From assembly GCA_951230915.1 (NCBI GenBank), contig OX579638.1, positions 33,332,322-33,396,321 on the forward strand: a DNA stretch of 64,000 bases. Direction: 5' to 3'. This DNA comes from Antitrichia curtipendula (Eukaryota; Streptophyta; Bryopsida; Hypnales; Leucodontaceae). Shown piece after piece: positions 60,641 through 64,000 of this stretch. The stretch's first letter is position 1. Each line of letters starts with the position of its first letter. The notes below the pieces were generated by a model. The model did not search any database. It saw only the letters and a program-made list of their open reading frames with translations, and was not told where the DNA came from. Position numbers and translations under genes: made by a program.

Positions 60641-61723
60641 AACACTACAGTGATCTTATTACAAGTTGAATGTGTCGAGCCCTGCAACTAAAAAATGATG
60701 TTTAAAGGATGTTTTGAGGGTCTCAAACAATAACCTATTTATTCTATGGTTACACCTATTAAAGGGATTTGTGGTCACCAACTTTGGTGAGAAAGGCCAG
60801 TCAAGCCTTTAACCAAGGTAGACTATGCAGACTATGTTGTTGCTATTCTTAGATGCATCTTCAAGTTCTTGCAGATAGAGTGGCGTTTCTTTTGAAACTA
60901 TGTTTTTTTACTTATAATAGGCAATTGTTAAATCCTAGTCTTCATTTTTATATTTGGAGTATTTTTCTAATTTATTTTTGTGTGCATGAAATTATAGGAA
61001 GGTAAAGTGATATTAGTTTGCCTTCTAATTGAATTTTAGAGGAGATAAATCTTTTAAATAAAAATAAGAAGGAATTGAGTGGTTAAATTAGTTGGCCAAT
61101 AAGTTTGGAGATCCACCCATGTAAAGTAGAGAAATTTATTGATTCATGTGGCTTAGGTATCTACAAAAAGACTTGGAAAATTTTCTCTAAGGGCTTGGAA
61201 GTATTATGGAGTTTGGGGCTTAAAGGAATTTTAGAGACTGAATGTGGAGAAGGAGATCTTATGGTGTATGTGGAATTTTGAAATGAAATTTTGAAGTGTT
61301 GTATTTCCAAAAAGTCCTCACCTGCTTGATTTGGAGTTGTCATTCAAAAGTTGTGCTAGTTTGAATGAATGAAGTTTTGTTTCCTTCTATATAAGGAGGC
61401 AAAGACTTTGACCATGCATAGAAGACATATATGTCTTTTGTTTGCAATGAAAAGTTTAAAAAGCGCAAAAAATTGTGTTAGCTTCCTATAAAGCTATCAC
61501 TCATTCTATGTGAAGCTTGTATAAATGAAATGTGAATGTCAAAGTAAAGAATGGTCTACTACCCTCAATTCTAACAGCCAAAACTTTATGGGGTCATAGA
61601 AGTTGGACAAAATGTTAGATTGATTGAAGTTTGGAGTAAAAGTAAAAAATTATATTAGCTTTCTTAGAAGCTATCACTCATTTCATTTAAATTGTTGAGG
61701 CAACGGTGGCATAAAATATAAAT
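60641..61723. other. Intergenic DNA, no gene seen
   Basis: AT-rich. Two related phrases, TTAGCTTCCTATAAAGCTATCACTCAT (61478) and TTAGCTTTCTTAGAAGCTATCACTCAT (61655), give a local direct repeat of about 180-bp period. Confidence 0.45.
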
Positions 61724-62113
61724 TTGGTTAAAAAGTTCAATTTGGAGGAAACATTGAAGACTTGTGTATTGTGGCTTGTTTTATCTTGTAAACTTTTGGG
61801 TGAATGCACTCTATGGTGGCTCATTTCTAACAAATTAAGAGTCCATTTGGAGTTCAAGACACATCCTACGCATGTTTCCAATGATTGTTCCTATGTTCCC
61901 TATGAGTACTCCTATGTGCCTGATGTGGTCCATCTAATGACAAGGTGGGATGGAGTATACGACGAGCCCATTAGGGTTTGGTTTCCATGTTTCTCTTTTG
62001 AATTGTTGCTGCATGTTTTGGTTTATACTGCATGTTTGGATTCTCGCTACATGTTGGATTTTTGGTGCAAATTTGGGTTTCTTAGCATTGTCCCAATTAT
62101 ACATCGCTTCTAG
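61724..62113 (+). other. Open frame of about 129 codons, unrecognised
   Basis: Open from a TTG at 61724 to TAG 62111. It includes VHLEFKTHPTHVSNDCSYVPYEYSYVPDVVHLM. There is no early ATG, no domain is recognised, and another frame is also open over much of it. It may belong to the decayed coding remnant that follows at 62231. Confidence 0.2.
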
Positions 62114-62230
62114 CTGCAAATTAGGGTTTTGTTTGATGGATCACAATTACTTTTTAGTCTACCTTTCTTCCTTTAGTAGCGCAATATATCCAAAATTGAT
62201 TTATCATCGGAGGCTGTAGGTAGAGCAAAG

Positions 62231-63321
62231 ATGATGGGTGAAGGCAATGTTGTCTGGAAAGGGAAGATAAAGCTTAAAGGCTTGATGATGAAGAAAAATA
62301 CAATATCATGGACGTAGCCTATGTATATAGAGCACTCTCAGTTGTTTCCAATGTTAGAAAATTAGTAGCGCTCGTGTATTAAAGAGTTTGCGGAGAAATA
62401 TGGCTTGGCGTATTTGGGCAGAGGATTGAAGTCTTTGAATGAAGAGGTAGATTACATGGAGGAGGAGATGGTGGCATTCTATAGTCCAACAGTTCGAAAG
62501 AGCAACTACCTCTACATGAACTGTATAGACAAAGCAATCCTTGCACACATAGAGTTTTGTGGATGGTCTTCTACTAGAAGAAGATGATGTTGTCCTTCAA
62601 GCAAATCTTGAAGGGTTTTGCCCAAGTTGTTTTTGTGAAATGAGGAAGAACAAGAAGATTAATTGGACATCTTAAAGAGAGTGGACTAACAGCAAGCAAT
62701 TTCACAAGCACATGACAACAAAACAAAGTGGTCAAGCGGGTGACGAGCATTTCGACAACGATGGAGAGTAGATCGATAGGGATTTTTTTAAGGAGGGAGT
62801 ATTTGGTCAATTGCAGATTCTGCAAAAGCAAGGTAGTAGTGTGCAGAGGTGCAACGACAACCTACAATGTGCCACCGCAACAACTCTTGTAGTAGTTGAC
62901 AAGGTGTGGAAGCAATAGCAATTGTTTGTGTCTGATTTGGTCAGATCATGTAAAGAATCTTTGTCGTTGAAGAAAACCAAGAAAGACTAGTATATGGTCA
63001 GACAAATGAGGGCACATAATCAATTCGAAGACCGAAACACCTAACTTGCAAAGGCAAAGTTGGATAGCCTCAGTCAAGATTTGGAAGATGAAAGAAAAAA
63101 AGTAGGTGATGATAGTGCAAAAGATGTCCAGGTAAAGATTGCCACATTACAAAAGAAGATTGATAATCAGACCACCGTAGTTGAGTTTTTTCATGGTTTA
63201 GTTGATGAGGGTTAGTCCAACTTTGAAACTGTGTCCTCACTAGATCTAGGATTCAGTCTCAAAGTGGAGGCTTTAGAAGATGGTCATAAGATTGTGGAGA
63301 GACTTGAATCCGCAGTGTAGA
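62231..63321 (+). pseudogene. Decayed coding region with a coiled-coil C-terminal part
   Basis: Unrecognised protein. The first part (ATG 62231: MMGEGNVVWKGKIKLKG, later EFAEKYGLAYLGRGLKSL and EEVDYMEEEMVAFYSP) stays in one frame to 62587 with stops at about 62315 and 62369. After at least one frameshift, about 62870-63321 reads a highly charged helical sequence (LAKAKLDSLSQDLEDE, DVQVKIATLQKKIDNQ, LKVEALEDGHKIVERL) broken by about six TAA/TAG/TGA codons. Most of these would be CAA, CAG or CGA before a C to T change. A transposon gag-like or host coiled-coil gene are both possible. Confidence 0.45.
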
Positions 63322-64000
63322 TGTGTGTGTCTTGAATTGAATCTAGCTTTGAAGTTTTTTGTTAAGCTCAACTACAACCTTCTATGGATTTGATTGTCTC
63401 TTATTCATATGGTAGTAGCTTTGAAGAAACTTGTGCTTTTTGTGCACAAGGTTTTGAGCTTATCTGGGCTGCTTGTTTTTCAATATGCAAACACCTTTAT
63501 CGTGATTGGTGCTTTCATTTCCATTTTGAGATAAACAACAAATGCGCCATAGAGTAGTATATTGTCAAGATGCATGATAATTGGTGTGATGCAGTCGGAC
63601 TCAAATTGTCCGAAAATATAAGGCTATCAAACAATGAAGTGTGCAGAGGTTTGGAATTTTTTCACTAAAAGCAAATTGGCTCTATTATGAATGTGGATTG
63701 AGGAGAGTGTTGACTCTATATTTCACTATTTTGTGATTGTAAAGCAATTACCAATGGCCTTTAGAAGTGTCTTTATGTCAGGAGGTTTGTGCTCATTTTA
63801 CACTCAATATTTTAACTATAGGGTTTGGAGTTGTTTGTAAGCATTGAGTGCTAAGCTATATCCATTCGTTCCTTCAATGTGCTAACAATGTATATGCCAC
63901 ATGGTTTAGGCTTCACGTCTGGTATTTTTGTGCTTCAAAAACCTACTTATATAGTTTGTGAGCATTTGATAAGTTAACATCCTTTGGTGTTCTGCTTTAG
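63322..64000. other. Intergenic DNA to the window end
   Basis: No gene, RNA or repeat is recognised. It may be the 3' continuation of the decayed region before it. Confidence 0.4.

Noticed and set aside
1..64000. CRISPR-like arrays, operons or bacterial-type systems.
   Set aside because: No spaced identical repeats with unique spacers were seen. Introns, a telo-box and eukaryotic transposons show nuclear eukaryotic DNA.

Overview
The window looks like nuclear DNA of a land plant. It is strongly AT-rich and gene-poor, and transposon remains fill most of the recognisable part. Plant signs are a protein with the SWE-x-PGKP signature of the DUF688 family, a telo-box beside a ribosomal-protein gene, Myb/SANT-type PIF/Harbinger accessory genes, and a CACTA-type terminus (CACTACAAGAAAA). 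I cannot place the lineage from sequence alone. GC-richer islands mark the few genes and the younger transposons.

Layout: 1-4381 is the right part of a decayed PIF/Harbinger element (Myb/SANT ORF1 on +, transposase on -). 4397-4769 is a MITE-like inverted repeat that contains a 46-bp-arm hairpin. 5444-6259 (-) is an intact DUF688-like host gene with a TATA box. 7055-8531 holds three inverted-repeat elements flanked by TTAA or near-TTAA. 9404-10720 may hold a small two-exon gene. 10.8-18.0 kb is featureless AT-rich DNA apart from one foldback. 18061-18694 is a short non-autonomous Harbinger. 19093-24601 is a complete, young PIF/Harbinger element (TIRs, TTA target duplication, intact five-exon ORF1, and a transposase with one amber codon). 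25.3-34.1 kb holds more TTAA elements and a foldback. 34794-34997 is a perfect 101-bp duplication. 36456-36665 (-) is the ribosomal protein eL38 gene with its telo-box.

From 41569 to 54869 lies a probable 13.3-kb CACTA element. Nested in it are a second, dead PIF/Harbinger family (transposase and Myb/SANT gene on -), a 207-bp TTAA element, an AT minisatellite, and part of a 2.2-kb field of a degenerate ACAAATTGTC-like motif. A second CACTA-like right end is at 56089, a third Harbinger transposase fragment at 57.4-58.1 kb, an oppositely oriented motif field at 58.6-60.6 kb, and a decayed coiled-coil coding remnant at 62.2-63.3 kb.

Only the DUF688-like gene and RPL38 are confident host genes. 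They are separate transcription units, and no operon-like or pathway clustering is visible. The main story is layered transposition by at least three superfamilies, with decay often by changes that fit C-to-T mutation (CAG to TAG, CGA to TGA), as expected for methylated repeats.
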